Shown one piece after another: positions 27,365 through 36,407 of a DNA stretch of 64,000 bases. The notes beneath the pieces were generated by a model. The model had not been told where the DNA came from, searched no databases, and saw only the letters and a program-made list of their open reading frames with translations. The translations under genes and the position numbers were made by a program. The DNA is from SAR92 clade bacterium H455 (GTDB lineage: Bacteria; Pseudomonadota; Gammaproteobacteria; Pseudomonadales; Porticoccaceae). Numbering within the stretch: position 1 is the first letter of the stretch; each line of letters opens with the position of its first letter. The DNA is taken from assembly GCA_024802545.1 (NCBI GenBank), contig CP103416.1, positions 372,001-436,000 on the forward strand, given 5' to 3'.

Positions 27365-28615
27365 ATGCCAAAAATCACTAGGCCACTTACCAATACAGAA
27401 ATAAACAACGCACGAGGCAAGGCTAAAGAATACAACTTAGCTGATGGCCTCGGTCTTGCGTTGCGTGTTAGACCGGGTGGTGAAAAGTATTGGATATTCA
27501 ATTATCAGCGTCCGATCACCAAGATACGCGCAAATATTAGTCTGGGTATCTACCCTACAGTGTCATTGTCCTCCGCAAGAGTCATTCGCTCTGAATACCG
27601 AGATCTACTAGCCCAGAGTATCGACCCCAAGCATCATCGAAAGGACAATCTGGCTGCCAATCAAGCAGCGGCAGCCAACACACTCGAGAAAGTGGCGGCT
27701 GATTGGTTGTGTGTAAAGAAAAGCAAAGTTAGCAATGACCATGGAGATGATATCTGGCGCTCATTAGCCCTGCATATCTTTCCCTATATGGGACAGGAGC
27801 CAATAAACTCGATTACTGCCCCGGCAGTCATAAGCGTGCTCAAGCCGATAGAAGCAAAAGGGAGCTATGAGACGGTCAAACGTTTATGTCAGCGGCTGAA
27901 CGAGGTCATGGTCTTTGCTGTGAATACTGGAATCATTCTCGGCGCCAATCCTCTATCCGGAATTAAAGACGCCTTTATTGCACCGACTAAAAAGCATTTG
28001 CCCACTTTATTGCCACATCAGCTTGATGATTTGGTTAGGCGAATCTATGGCGCCTCAATTCGTTTAACGACCCGTAATTTAGTGCTGTGGCAGCTACATA
28101 CCATGGTAAGGCCAAGCGAAGCGGCAGCAGCTGAGTGGGGAGAAATTAATCTTGATGCAAAGCTTTGGACCATCCCAGCGTCACGGATGAAAAAGAAGCG
28201 CCAGCATATAGTGCCGCTATCTTCAGAGATGATAGAGATCCTCGAAGAGATGCGAGTCATAAGCAGCCGCAGTCAGTTTATCTTCCCCTCTGAGGTAAAA
28301 GCTCTGGAGAGCATGAATTCTCAAACGGCCAATATGGCTTTAAAGCGAATGGGCTACGAGGGCCAATTGGTCTCGCATGGAATGAGGTCTTTAGCGAGTA
28401 CGATTTTGAATGAACACGGCTTTGCGCCAGACATTGTTGAGTCAGCACTAGCACATACTGACAAAAATACTGTAAGAGCCGCATATAACCGCGCTGAGTA
28501 CGTCGATCGGCGCAGGGATATGATGGACTGGTGGTCTAAACGAGTTAGCCAATCACGCACCACAGACTCAACTGTTGGTGCACTTTCAATTACGGAGCAA
28601 GAGGCTTCGCAGTGA
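27365..28615 (+). CDS. Tyrosine-type site-specific integrase (P4-like)
   Basis: A 416-residue phage-type integrase. The N-terminal arm-binding DUF4102 domain (1-90) contains KEYNLADGLGLALRVRPGGEKYWIFNY, followed by a SAM-like core-binding domain (about 105-200) and a catalytic domain with R249 in TMVRPSEA, H338-x-x-R341 in SHGMRSLAST, H at LAHTDKNTV and nucleophile Y374 in AAYNRAEY. It is expected to recombine the island into ssrA. It lies 163 bases from the attachment core. The ATG has no well-spaced ribosome-binding sequence, though AGGAG occurs further upstream. Confidence 0.95.
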   Translation: MPKITRPLTNTEINNARGKAKEYNLADGLGLALRVRPGGEKYWIFNYQRPITKIRANISLGIYPTVSLSSARVIRSEYRDLLAQSIDPKHHRKDNLAANQAAAANTLEKVAADWLCVKKSKVSNDHGDDIWRSLALHIFPYMGQEPINSITAPAVISVLKPIEAKGSYETVKRLCQRLNEVMVFAVNTGIILGANPLSGIKDAFIAPTKKHLPTLLPHQLDDLVRRIYGASIRLTTRNLVLWQLHTMVRPSEAAAAEWGEINLDAKLWTIPASRMKKKRQHIVPLSSEMIEILEEMRVISSRSQFIFPSEVKALESMNSQTANMALKRMGYEGQLVSHGMRSLASTILNEHGFAPDIVESALAHTDKNTVRAAYNRAEYVDRRRDMMDWWSKRVSQSRTTDSTVGALSITEQEASQ

Positions 28616-28627
28616 TAGGACAATGAC

Positions 28628-28816
28628 ATGGCTTTAAGAATAATGCGGTTAAGTGAAGTAAAAGCGGTAACGGGTCTTTCTAAGACTACGATCTATAGGT
28701 TTGAGAAAGAGGGGCGATTCCCATCGAGGGTCAGTCTGGGGGAACGCAGCGTAGGATGGTTTGAAGATGATGTGGAGGCCTTCTTGCTTGCATTACAGGC
28801 TAGAATAAAAGCCTAG
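28628..28816 (+). CDS. AlpA-family regulator/excisionase
   Basis: A 62-residue MerR-like helix-turn-helix protein, with LSEVKAVTGLSKTTIYRFEKEGRFPSRVSLGERSVGWFEDDVEAFL matching the AlpA family nearly end to end. Such proteins activate or direct excision for P4-type integrases and regulate satellite genes. It starts 12 bases after the integrase stop and is probably cotranscribed. Confidence 0.93.
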   Translation: MALRIMRLSEVKAVTGLSKTTIYRFEKEGRFPSRVSLGERSVGWFEDDVEAFLLALQARIKA

Positions 28817-28827
28817 GAAGATTTACT

Positions 28828-28862
28828 TTTGATGCATCAGACTTATGATCTGATGCATCAAA
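28828..28862 (+). repeat. Perfect 14-bp inverted repeat after alpA
   Basis: TTTGATGCATCAGA and TCTGATGCATCAAA around a 7-base spacer. The arms contain the palindromic ATGCAT. It could end transcription of int-alpA (there is no long T-run) or act as a protein-binding site. Confidence 0.75.
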
Positions 28863-29146
28863 GTACTTACTCAAGTTGCGGGTTCCAGGGAAAGATTTCA
28901 AACGTGTTGTTTGCATCATCTGAAAGTGATGTCATGTGTAAAATAGCCTTATAGCCGAATTCAAACCTTTAAAAAGACATTGTATACCAGCCACCTATTC
29001 CCATATATCCATAAGGGATAAATACAGTAAATTTTTGCTATGGGAATTAACACCACAGGTTAATGAAACGTGACCCTGGCCTTTTCTTCCGGTAGATTAA
29101 TGTCCCTGATACAGAGCCTTTTGCTTTGCAGGGAGACCTATCTGCG
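28863..29146 (+). other. Intergenic region between alpA and the methyltransferase
   Basis: About 285 bases without a supportable gene. It is AT-rich and holds no recognisable regulatory motif other than the GGGAGA ribosome-binding sequence near its right end. Confidence 0.4.
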
Positions 29147-29761
29147 ATGAAACCATCAAACTCGCTTGCCCATGCACCCGCTACACGGCGCAACAGAGAG
29201 CCGATCTTCAATGTCTTGCAGACATACCTTCCCGATCCGGCCAGGGTACTGGAAATAGCTTCAGGAACGGGCGAGCACGCGGTGTATCTGTCCTCAAATC
29301 TCTCACAGGTCGTTCACTGGCAACCCACCGATATAGATCCGACAGCCTTAAGCAGCATCGAAGCCAGGCGACAGAGTGACCACCATCCAAAGCTGTTTCC
29401 AGCCCGACTCCTGGATGTAACCGCTCCCACAGAAATGCCTCAGGGTGACTACAACACCCTGCTGGCGATCAACATGATCCATATTGCGCCCTGGCAAGCC
29501 GCCGAGGGGCTTATGAAATTAGCCCAAAATCTGCTCAGTAACGATGGCGTCCTCTTCCTCTATGGCCCTTTCTGGCAGGCCGATGTCAGCCCTGCCGAGA
29601 GCAACCTGGCATTTGATGCATCACTCCGCCAACGTAACCCGCTCTGGGGTATCCGCCATCTGGATGAGGTCACTCATCTGGCAAAAGAGCAAGGGCTGAT
29701 ACGACAAGCGGTAGTTCCCATGCCAGCTAACAATCTATCGGTGGTATTTCGGAAGGAGTGA
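29147..29761 (+). CDS. DUF938 family SAM-dependent methyltransferase
   Basis: A 204-residue cytosolic Rossmann-fold protein. The SAM-binding motif VLEIASGTGEHAVYLSS sits at about 35-51, followed by the acidic LLDVTAP region and INMIHIAPW, all typical of DUF938. Its substrate is unknown. ATG 29147 follows GGGAGA; TTG 29126 is in frame but overlaps that site. The gene converges with the efflux operon and is more GC-rich than the island's right half. Confidence 0.88.
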   Translation: MKPSNSLAHAPATRRNREPIFNVLQTYLPDPARVLEIASGTGEHAVYLSSNLSQVVHWQPTDIDPTALSSIEARRQSDHHPKLFPARLLDVTAPTEMPQGDYNTLLAINMIHIAPWQAAEGLMKLAQNLLSNDGVLFLYGPFWQADVSPAESNLAFDASLRQRNPLWGIRHLDEVTHLAKEQGLIRQAVVPMPANNLSVVFRKE

Positions 29762-29845
29762 GCAAGTACAGCAGCCGAACTGCTGTACCCGCCAGGCTGG
29801 CAATCCACTCTTTACAGGCTATCAACTCTGCAGATAGTGAACGAC

Positions 29846-32800
29846 TCAATAGTCACTGACTTTCACTTTGAACAACCATGCATAGAGCGCTGGCACAAAT
29901 AGCAAGGTAATCAGCGTACCCACAGCGACACCGCCAATCAGCACATAGGCCAAGGGTCCCCAGAACAGATCCAGAGCCAGCGGAATAAAAGCCAGCACCG
30001 CCGCCAGAGCGGTTAGTACCACCGGACGGGAACGCTGCACCGCCGCCTCAACCACAGCGGCACCCGCCTGCATACCGGAATCGAAGTTATCCTGCACCTG
30101 TTGCGCCAGTATCATGGTGTTGCGCATTAAAATACCACTTAAACCGATCAACCCCAGCAGCGCGGTAAAACCAAACGGCTGGTTAAACAACAGCAGTGCT
30201 GCCACCGCTCCTACCAACCCGAGTGGAGCCGTCGCAATCACCACAAACGTGCCGGTAAATGAGCGCATCTGCAGCATGATGAAAATCAGCATAAGCGCCA
30301 GCATAAGCGGTTGCAGCTTCTGGATGGAGCTATCCGCTTTGCCAGACTGTTCAACCGATCCACCTATATCGATACGATAGCCCGGTGGTAATTCAGCAAG
30401 CAGCGACTGCATGTCAGCCCAGATCGCATGGGTCACGTCAGGTGGCTGGGCTCCTTGTACATCGGCATGTACAGCCAGAAAGGGTTCACGGTTATAGCGT
30501 TTTATCACCGGATCTTCATAGCGGATACTCAACTCGCCCAACTGACTGAGCGCCACCTTGCGCCCATCCGCTGTCTTAAGCTCTAGCGCCTCGGGTAACA
30601 GCCCCCCTTCGCGTGCACTGCGCGCGATCACCTGTACGCTGCGAACATCCTGACGCACATCGGTGACATTAAAACCATTGAGTTGAAACGCCAGTTGCTG
30701 CGCAACCTCGGTCGGCGTCAGTCCCATTAACCGCAGACGGTCAGGGTCCATATCCAGATAGTAGGCGGGTGTACGCTCATCCCATTCCAGGTGCGGCATC
30801 ACGGTATTGGGATGCGCCGCCATCAGATTACGCACCTCGTGAGCGATGGAACGCAAGACTTCAGTATCCGGGCCCAGCACGCGAAAGCTGACAGGCCAGA
30901 TAACCGGCGGTCCAAATAGCAAACGGGTAACGCGTACCCGTGCTTCAGGAAACTCACCTGCCTCCAGGTGACGATTCATCTCCGCCATAATACGATCACG
31001 AGCACCGGCATCATGGCCTATGGCAATGATCTTGGCAAAGGCCGGATCAGGCTGTTCAGGGTTAGCCGAAATAAAGAATCGAGGCGCACCCGCACCGATA
31101 TAGGATGACAGGCTTTTCACTTCGGGCAGCGTTTCCAATATGGCTTCGAGGCGTTTTACCGTGGCTTCTGTCGTGCCGATTGCACTGCCCTGCGGCAGGT
31201 TAATATCGATCAATACCTCTGGACGGTCTGAACCTGGAAAAAACTGCTTTTGTACCAGCGTTGCCATACCCACACCGCTGAGTATCAACAACATCAGTGT
31301 CGACAGCACGACCGTTTTACGATAACGCACACAGGTGTTTACCACGCCTCGCAGATACTGGTAAAAACGTGTTTGATAGATATCTCCAGCCTGATGCTGA
31401 GTATAGGATGGCAGCAGCTTCACTCCCAGATAAGGCGTAAAAGTCACAGCCACCAGCCAGGAAACCAGCAGTGCAAAGGCCAGCACCCAAAAGATATTGC
31501 CGGCATATTCACCCACACCTGACTGGGCAAAGCCGATCGGGACAAAACCCGCTACCGTCACCAGCGTACCAAACAGCATAGGGGCGGCCGTCACACTCCA
31601 GGCATGACTGGCCGCGCGCACCCGCTCCCAGCCCTCTTCCATTTTAACGATCATCATTTCAATGGCGATGATGGCATCATCCACCAGTAACCCCAGGGCG
31701 ATAATCAAGGCACCCAGAGTGATACGATCCAGATTGATCCCGGTAATTTTCATCAACAGGAAGGTCAGGCCGATGGTAACGGGGATGGCAATACCTACCA
31801 CCAGACCCGCACGAAAGCCAATCGCCAGTATGCTGACAGCCATAACGACCAGCACCGCCACCAGAAACTTGATCTGAAACAGATCAACGGCCTGACTGAT
31901 CGCTTCGGTCTGATTGGTCAGCATATGCAAAGACATACCCAGGGGTAACGCGGCCTGTTCAGCATCAATAAAGGCCGTCAGACGCTCACCAAACTCCAGG
32001 CCGTTCTGACCGGCCTGCATCACCACCCCCAACAATATGGCCGCTTCACCATCCGCCCTGATCATATAGGAGGGAGGATCTTCGTAACCTCGCCGTATAT
32101 CTGCCAGATCAGACAGCTTTAACAGATGGTCTCCCACACGTATCGGCAAAGCAGCCAGTTGATCAAGGTCCGCCAGATCAGCATCCACACGCAGGTAGGC
32201 GCGTGGCCCGTCCAGGTCAACAAAGCCAGCTGGCATCATACGATTACTGGCTTCAATCGCGGCAAAAATCTGCTCTGCTGACAACCCCAGGTTATTCAGG
32301 CGGTTCATATCAAAGTCGATAAACACCCGCTCACTGCGCTCGCCCAGTAACAGCGCTTTTTGCAGGCCAGGCACACGCTGTAAACGATCACGGACAGATT
32401 CCGCTTCACGGGTGAGGCTGTGCATCGGCATACCCGGTGCCGTCAGTGAAATCAGCGAGAAATACACATCTGAAAAATCATCATTAACGATCGGACCTAT
32501 GACCCCCGCAGGCAGACTTCCGGCTTCATCCAGCATGCGCTTACGTACCTGATAAAACAGATCAGGCACCCTTTCACTGGGTGAAAAGTCCTCGAACTCT
32601 ATCTGTAAATCGGCCCGACCCGGACGTATCGTGGTTTCAATTTTATACAGGTACTCCACTTCCTGAATGCGTTTCTCCAGACGGTCAACAACCTGATCCT
32701 GTAACTCGGTCGGTGTGGCACCGGGCCAGATAGCCGACACCACCATCACCCGTACAGTGAAGGATGGGTCTTCGGCACGCCCCAAAGATGAAAACGCATA

Positions 32801-32887
32801 GACACCGGCAAAGACAGACAGGAGAAGAAAAAACAGGGTTACCGAGCGTTCACGCACTGCCAGGGCTGACAAATTGGGAAAATTCAT
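29846..32887 (-). CDS. RND-family efflux pump, inner-membrane permease
   Basis: A 1013-residue HAE1-type RND transporter with 12 membrane spans and two large periplasmic loops. It begins MNFPNLSALAVRERSVTLFF and carries the proton-relay aspartates in LIIALGLLVDDAIIAIEMM in TM4, and GFTALLGLIGLSGILMRNTMIL. It exports hydrophobic compounds using the proton gradient with the adaptor encoded just upstream (four-base overlap) and an outer-membrane channel, which is not in the window. A divergent TetR regulator suggests ligand-induced expression. Substrate unknown. Confidence 0.94.
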   Translation of the reverse strand: MNFPNLSALAVRERSVTLFFLLLSVFAGVYAFSSLGRAEDPSFTVRVMVVSAIWPGATPTELQDQVVDRLEKRIQEVEYLYKIETTIRPGRADLQIEFEDFSPSERVPDLFYQVRKRMLDEAGSLPAGVIGPIVNDDFSDVYFSLISLTAPGMPMHSLTREAESVRDRLQRVPGLQKALLLGERSERVFIDFDMNRLNNLGLSAEQIFAAIEASNRMMPAGFVDLDGPRAYLRVDADLADLDQLAALPIRVGDHLLKLSDLADIRRGYEDPPSYMIRADGEAAILLGVVMQAGQNGLEFGERLTAFIDAEQAALPLGMSLHMLTNQTEAISQAVDLFQIKFLVAVLVVMAVSILAIGFRAGLVVGIAIPVTIGLTFLLMKITGINLDRITLGALIIALGLLVDDAIIAIEMMIVKMEEGWERVRAASHAWSVTAAPMLFGTLVTVAGFVPIGFAQSGVGEYAGNIFWVLAFALLVSWLVAVTFTPYLGVKLLPSYTQHQAGDIYQTRFYQYLRGVVNTCVRYRKTVVLSTLMLLILSGVGMATLVQKQFFPGSDRPEVLIDINLPQGSAIGTTEATVKRLEAILETLPEVKSLSSYIGAGAPRFFISANPEQPDPAFAKIIAIGHDAGARDRIMAEMNRHLEAGEFPEARVRVTRLLFGPPVIWPVSFRVLGPDTEVLRSIAHEVRNLMAAHPNTVMPHLEWDERTPAYYLDMDPDRLRLMGLTPTEVAQQLAFQLNGFNVTDVRQDVRSVQVIARSAREGGLLPEALELKTADGRKVALSQLGELSIRYEDPVIKRYNREPFLAVHADVQGAQPPDVTHAIWADMQSLLAELPPGYRIDIGGSVEQSGKADSSIQKLQPLMLALMLIFIMLQMRSFTGTFVVIATAPLGLVGAVAALLLFNQPFGFTALLGLIGLSGILMRNTMILAQQVQDNFDSGMQAGAAVVEAAVQRSRPVVLTALAAVLAFIPLALDLFWGPLAYVLIGGVAVGTLITLLFVPALYAWLFKVKVSDY

Positions 32888-33930
32888 CGCGCCTGCTCCC
32901 TGACCTGCATGCCCGGCGTTAATAAATGCGTGCCCAGCGCAACAATGCGACTACCCTGCGTCAGGGAAGCGCGAATACGGGCATATTCCTGGCTCAGCTC
33001 CAGCACCTCCACAGGCACAGGCTGCACCTGCCCCTCAACTACTTGCCAGACCTGAGCGCCTTGACTGCGTTCATCCAGTGCGCCCAGGGGCACACTAAAG
33101 GTTGTCTCCTGCAGTGGCTGGTCAAGCCTGACCTGTACCACACTGCCCAGACTTAAGGCATCAGAGCGCGACTCAATACGATAACGTGCCCGCCAACTGC
33201 GACTGTCAGGATCAGCCGAGGCTGCCATCTCCCGCAAAGTAATCGCTAATGATTCACCATCAATCAACAGGCTACCAGACGCTGGAGCATCCTCACCTTC
33301 AGGCAGATATACCTCCGCTTCAAGTGAGCTATCGTCAATCAGAGTAGCCAGAGCCTGCCCCATGATGACCACCTGTCCTGGCTCAGCTGTCACGGCATTC
33401 AGTATGCCCGCTTTTTCAGCACGCAGTTCAGCATAATCCACAGCATTACGTGCCTGCTCCAACACAGCATTAGCCGCCTGATGACGACTGATGGCTTCAC
33501 GCAGTGTCAGCTCATAACGCTCCAGGGTTTGGCGGCTGACAAACTGGCCGTATACCAGTGTTTGTTGACGATTCAACTCGCTGCGTGCAATTGCCAATGC
33601 CGCTTCAGTCGTTTTCATGTCAGCTTCAGCCACTCGCACCGAGGCTAACAAATCACGCGGGTCCAACTGGAACAGCAACTGCCCCGCTTCGACCCGCTGA
33701 CCCGCATCAACATAGCGCTCCAGAATACGGCCCGAAACCTGAAAGGCAACGGGTGTTTCATAGCGCCCTTTTACTGTGCCGGATAGCTTCAGAAAAGCAG
33801 AAGAGGCATTACTCACTACCAGAGTTCGAACCCAGGGAGCCGCAGACTGAGGTGCATTGGATGCACCATTATCTGGACTACAGCCCAGCATTAACAGCAC
33901 AATAGCCATAAAGAATAAGGGTCTATGCAT
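32884..33930 (-). CDS. RND efflux periplasmic adaptor subunit (lipoprotein)
   Basis: A 348-residue membrane-fusion protein with lipobox MLGC (about residue 17). The lipoyl half-motifs are YETPVAFQVSGRILERYVDAGQRVEAGQLLFQLDP and AEKAGILNAVTAEPGQVVIMGQ, flanking a coiled-coil hairpin (about 100-160) and a beta-barrel. It couples the RND permease to an outer-membrane channel. Its ATG lies about 24 bases from the divergent TetR-type gene, and its 3' end overlaps the permease gene. Confidence 0.93.
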   Translation of the reverse strand: MHRPLFFMAIVLLMLGCSPDNGASNAPQSAAPWVRTLVVSNASSAFLKLSGTVKGRYETPVAFQVSGRILERYVDAGQRVEAGQLLFQLDPRDLLASVRVAEADMKTTEAALAIARSELNRQQTLVYGQFVSRQTLERYELTLREAISRHQAANAVLEQARNAVDYAELRAEKAGILNAVTAEPGQVVIMGQALATLIDDSSLEAEVYLPEGEDAPASGSLLIDGESLAITLREMAASADPDSRSWRARYRIESRSDALSLGSVVQVRLDQPLQETTFSVPLGALDERSQGAQVWQVVEGQVQPVPVEVLELSQEYARIRASLTQGSRIVALGTHLLTPGMQVREQAR

Positions 33931-33947
33931 GGTAATCGACTCAAAAA

Positions 33948-33986
33948 TACACTATGATTAATGAACGCAATCGTACACTAATTAAA
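33948..33986. promoter_or_regulatory. Direct repeat in the efflux/TetR divergent gap
   Basis: TACACTATGATTA at 33948 and TACACTAATTAAA at 33974 are 26 bp apart in the same orientation. The position in the divergent gap makes them candidate operator half-sites, but no true palindrome is seen. They would overlap the TetR reading frame if it starts at 33954. Confidence 0.4.
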
Positions 33987-34622
33987 ATGGATAAAAAAGT
34001 GCCTTGTAAGTCACGATCGGGACGACCTGTCGATTCCAGCAAAGAAGTCGCTATTCTGGATGCCGCCACAGAACTTCTGTTCACCCAGGGCCCAGCTAAA
34101 TTCTCGATAGAAGCGGTCGCACGTAAAGCGGGCGTTTCAAAAGTAACGGTCTATAACCGCTTTAACGAAAAAAACACACTGATCGAGGCCATCATTCATC
34201 GCCAGTGCGATAGCTTGCTTCAACACCTGGTTATCGAACCTGAGCAGGGCCAAACACCTCGGCAAGCACTGCATGACTTTGCACTAAACCTGGCACATTT
34301 CGTACTCAGCCATGAACACCTCAATTTTCTGCGTTTGCTGGGCAGCCTGCACGAAGTAGACCGGGATCTACTGCACAGCATGTACAACAACAGTGTTCAA
34401 AACGCCTTAGACACCTTGAGCGGCTGGTTAAAAATACAACAAGAGGCAGGACGTATAGAGTGTACTGATACTGAGCATGCCGCCGAGTTGTTTTTGAGCA
34501 TGCTTGCAGGACTGGACATAGTGCGTGCCTTGCATCAACTCCCACCCAGACAACCTGGTGAGGAAATCAACAGGCATGTTGACGCTGTTGTGAAGCAGTG
34601 CTGGAGGCTGTGGCAGAGATGA
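33954..34622 (+). CDS. TetR-family transcriptional regulator
   Basis: A 222-residue regulator (211 from the alternative ATG at 33987). The N-terminal HTH (about 25-75) reads FSIEAVARKAGVSKVTVYNRFNEKNTLIEAI, the TetR recognition helix region; the C-terminal part is the AcrR-type ligand domain (RALHQLPPRQPGEEINRHVDAVVKQ). It is divergent from the RND operon and is its likely repressor. Neither start has a clear ribosome-binding sequence; the direct repeats at 33948-33986 favour the later one. Confidence 0.9.
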   Translation: MINERNRTLIKMDKKVPCKSRSGRPVDSSKEVAILDAATELLFTQGPAKFSIEAVARKAGVSKVTVYNRFNEKNTLIEAIIHRQCDSLLQHLVIEPEQGQTPRQALHDFALNLAHFVLSHEHLNFLRLLGSLHEVDRDLLHSMYNNSVQNALDTLSGWLKIQQEAGRIECTDTEHAAELFLSMLAGLDIVRALHQLPPRQPGEEINRHVDAVVKQCWRLWQR

Positions 34623-34711
34623 AATGTTTCATTTAGTAAAACTGATTACCATTTTGCTTTATTTGCATCTAAAATAAAGATCAAAAGTTAGATCCTGGAG
34701 TGAAAAGCAAG

Positions 34712-35083
34712 ATGACTGCACAACTAAAGCAACGACCAGACCCAGCTGTTGTCCTGTCAAAAGCACTACTTAATGCATCCAAACAGCTGACACTCAAGCA
34801 AGATGAGCTGGGCAAGGTGATTGGTGTGCATAGAACCGCGATAACACGCTTAAAGCAAAACCTGGACCTGAGTCCCGACAGTAAACAAGGTGAACTGGCC
34901 CTGCTGTTGATCAGAGCCGCCCGGGCACTATTTGCACTCACCGGGGGTGACCAGGCCTGGATCAAACATTTCATGCGCTCACAGAACAAGCTTACTGGCG
35001 GTGTTCCTGCTATACAGGTACAAACTGTTCAGGGACTTATGCGTGTGGTGACCTGCCTGGATGCGATACGAGGCAAGGTGTAA
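34712..35083 (+). CDS. Xre/MbcA/ParS-type antitoxin
   Basis: A 123-residue antitoxin. A helix-turn-helix (about 20-55: QLTLKQDELGKVIGVHRTAITRLKQ) is followed by a toxin-binding domain (about 65-120) with FALTGGDQAWIKHFMRSQNKLTGGVPAIQV, the MbcA/ParS signature. It binds its promoter and neutralises the RES toxin encoded next. ATG 34712 fits better than GTG 34700, which lies inside the GGAG ribosome-binding sequence. The toxin's coding homology begins two bases after its stop, implying tight coupling. Confidence 0.92.
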   Translation: MTAQLKQRPDPAVVLSKALLNASKQLTLKQDELGKVIGVHRTAITRLKQNLDLSPDSKQGELALLLIRAARALFALTGGDQAWIKHFMRSQNKLTGGVPAIQVQTVQGLMRVVTCLDAIRGKV

Positions 35084-35085
35084 CC

Positions 35086-35859
35086 ATAATCTGGGCTGAC
35101 TGTAACGGCGAAGCCTGCATCAGACCCATTGAGGGGTTGTTATACCGCCTGGTGGAAAATCAGGAACAAGTCGCCACACTAGGCTATGTGGACACACTCG
35201 AAGAACAGGCGGTGCTTGAAGAGTTACTTGAAACCTCAAAACCCGACTATCCTGATACCTACCCAAACACCCTGCACTACCTGCTCAAAACACCTTTTCG
35301 TTATCCTCCCTTACACTGGGGATCTCGATTTGGCCGTATCCATGAACCTAGCCTGTTCTACGGCGGAAAATCACTTGAAGTAACCCTGGCAGAATCCGCC
35401 TTCTACCGCTTTGTGTTTCTCCGCTCAATGGAAGGAACGGCACCTGCGGCAAAATTGAACACCGAGCATACGCTGTTCACAGTGGGTTATAAGACCGATA
35501 AAGGTATCCAGCTTCAACAGCCACCCTTTAGTGCATTCACGGCAGCATTGCGCCACCGCACTGAGTACTCCCTGACTCAAGCATTAGGCACCAACATGAG
35601 AGAAGCTGGAGTAGAAGCCTTTGAATATCTATCGGCCCGTTCAGCTCGTGATGAGCTGTGCGCAGCCCTCTTTACCCCCATCGCCTTCACTGACCAGGCG
35701 CCGCAATCCAGAGAAAACTGGTTTTGTGAACTAACCCAGGAACAGGTAACCTTTAAAGCAATGGGCTCCCAACAGGTCTTCAGCTTTTGTCTGGAGGAGT
35801 TCTCTGTTAACAGGCTGTTTCCTATGCCAGCCCCATCCGCACCACGGAACCCGGTATGA
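35086..35859 (+). CDS. RES-domain toxin (NAD+-degrading), possible ATA start
   Basis: About 257 residues of RES family homology. It includes LYRLVENQEQVATLGYVDTLEEQ, WGSRFGRIHEPSLFYGG, AESAFYRFVF and YLSARSARDELCAAL, with the Arg/Glu/Ser active-site pattern of NAD-phosphorylase RES toxins. The first ATG/GTG/TTG in frame is TTG 35137, but GAGGGG abuts it with no spacing, and family members extend about 17 residues upstream. The frame stays open to 35086, where ATA stands five bases after AAGGTG and two bases after the antitoxin stop. So either ATA is used as a rare start or an ancestral ATG was lost and the toxin is weakened. Confidence 0.85.
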   Translation: MIWADCNGEACIRPIEGLLYRLVENQEQVATLGYVDTLEEQAVLEELLETSKPDYPDTYPNTLHYLLKTPFRYPPLHWGSRFGRIHEPSLFYGGKSLEVTLAESAFYRFVFLRSMEGTAPAAKLNTEHTLFTVGYKTDKGIQLQQPPFSAFTAALRHRTEYSLTQALGTNMREAGVEAFEYLSARSARDELCAALFTPIAFTDQAPQSRENWFCELTQEQVTFKAMGSQQVFSFCLEEFSVNRLFPMPAPSAPRNPV

Positions 35860-35874
35860 TTAACCCAGCGTCAT

Positions 35875-36117
35875 TTACACATCCATACCAATTAAAGAAT
35901 CAATTCCTTCATCTCTGATGGTCGCCTTAACTTCATCCAGTGCGGCTTCCTCTGTATCGAACTCATCTTCCCAGACTGTCGAAACACCCGATTCATCAAT
36001 CACTTCAAGAATCCAGCCTCCCGTGTCGCCACGGTAAATATCGACCTGAACAGTTTTACCCTCAGCCGTCAGCTCCTGGCTTAAAGCACTCATTTCAACT
36101 TCAAAATCATCTTCCAT
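35875..36117 (-). CDS. Small acidic protein, unknown function
   Basis: 80 residues, strongly acidic (MEDDFEVEMSALSQELTAEG...), with VDIYRGDTGGWILEVIDESG and a DEFDTEEAALDEVKATI helix. It resembles small conserved acidic proteins of unassigned function, and I cannot name a family. ATG 36117 follows AGGTT. It lies just beyond the RES toxin on the opposite strand and upstream of the lysE fragment. Confidence 0.6.
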   Translation of the reverse strand: MEDDFEVEMSALSQELTAEGKTVQVDIYRGDTGGWILEVIDESGVSTVWEDEFDTEEAALDEVKATIRDEGIDSLIGMDV

Positions 36118-36148
36118 CTACAACCTCCAACGTGGGATTTTCAATTCA

Positions 36149-36406
36149 TTAGGCTTTTACCATAAGGTATGTGCCTGCACCAACCATAAAACCGCCAGCG
36201 GTCTTTTTAACAACGCCTGGTGCTCTGCCCTTAGTCCAGGACAGAATCCTGCTGGCGAAATACGCATAACCCAGTTTAACACCACCGACTGCAACGACAG
36301 TCAACACAATAATCGTTGCAATGTCTGACGTGGCGATAGTCGTCAGATCGACAAATGCAGGAAACAAGCTTGCATAGAAAAAAATGGCTTTTACATCACC
36401 GAGAGT
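36149..36406 (-). pseudogene. LysE-family exporter, C-terminal fragment
   Basis: The frame TLGDVKAIFFYASLFPAFVDL...GAGTYLMVKA is the last 85 residues or so of a LysE/RhtB amino-acid exporter, with two membrane spans. It begins exactly at the IS inverted repeat (36408). The N-terminal two thirds is not found on the far side of the IS (38056 onward), so the insertion was accompanied by a deletion. Non-functional. Confidence 0.85.
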
Positions 36407-36407
36407 A

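Noticed and set aside
28863-29146. A possible CRISPR array or repeat-rich gene-poor region
   Set aside because: No repeated unit of 20-40 bp with regular spacing is present here or elsewhere in the window.
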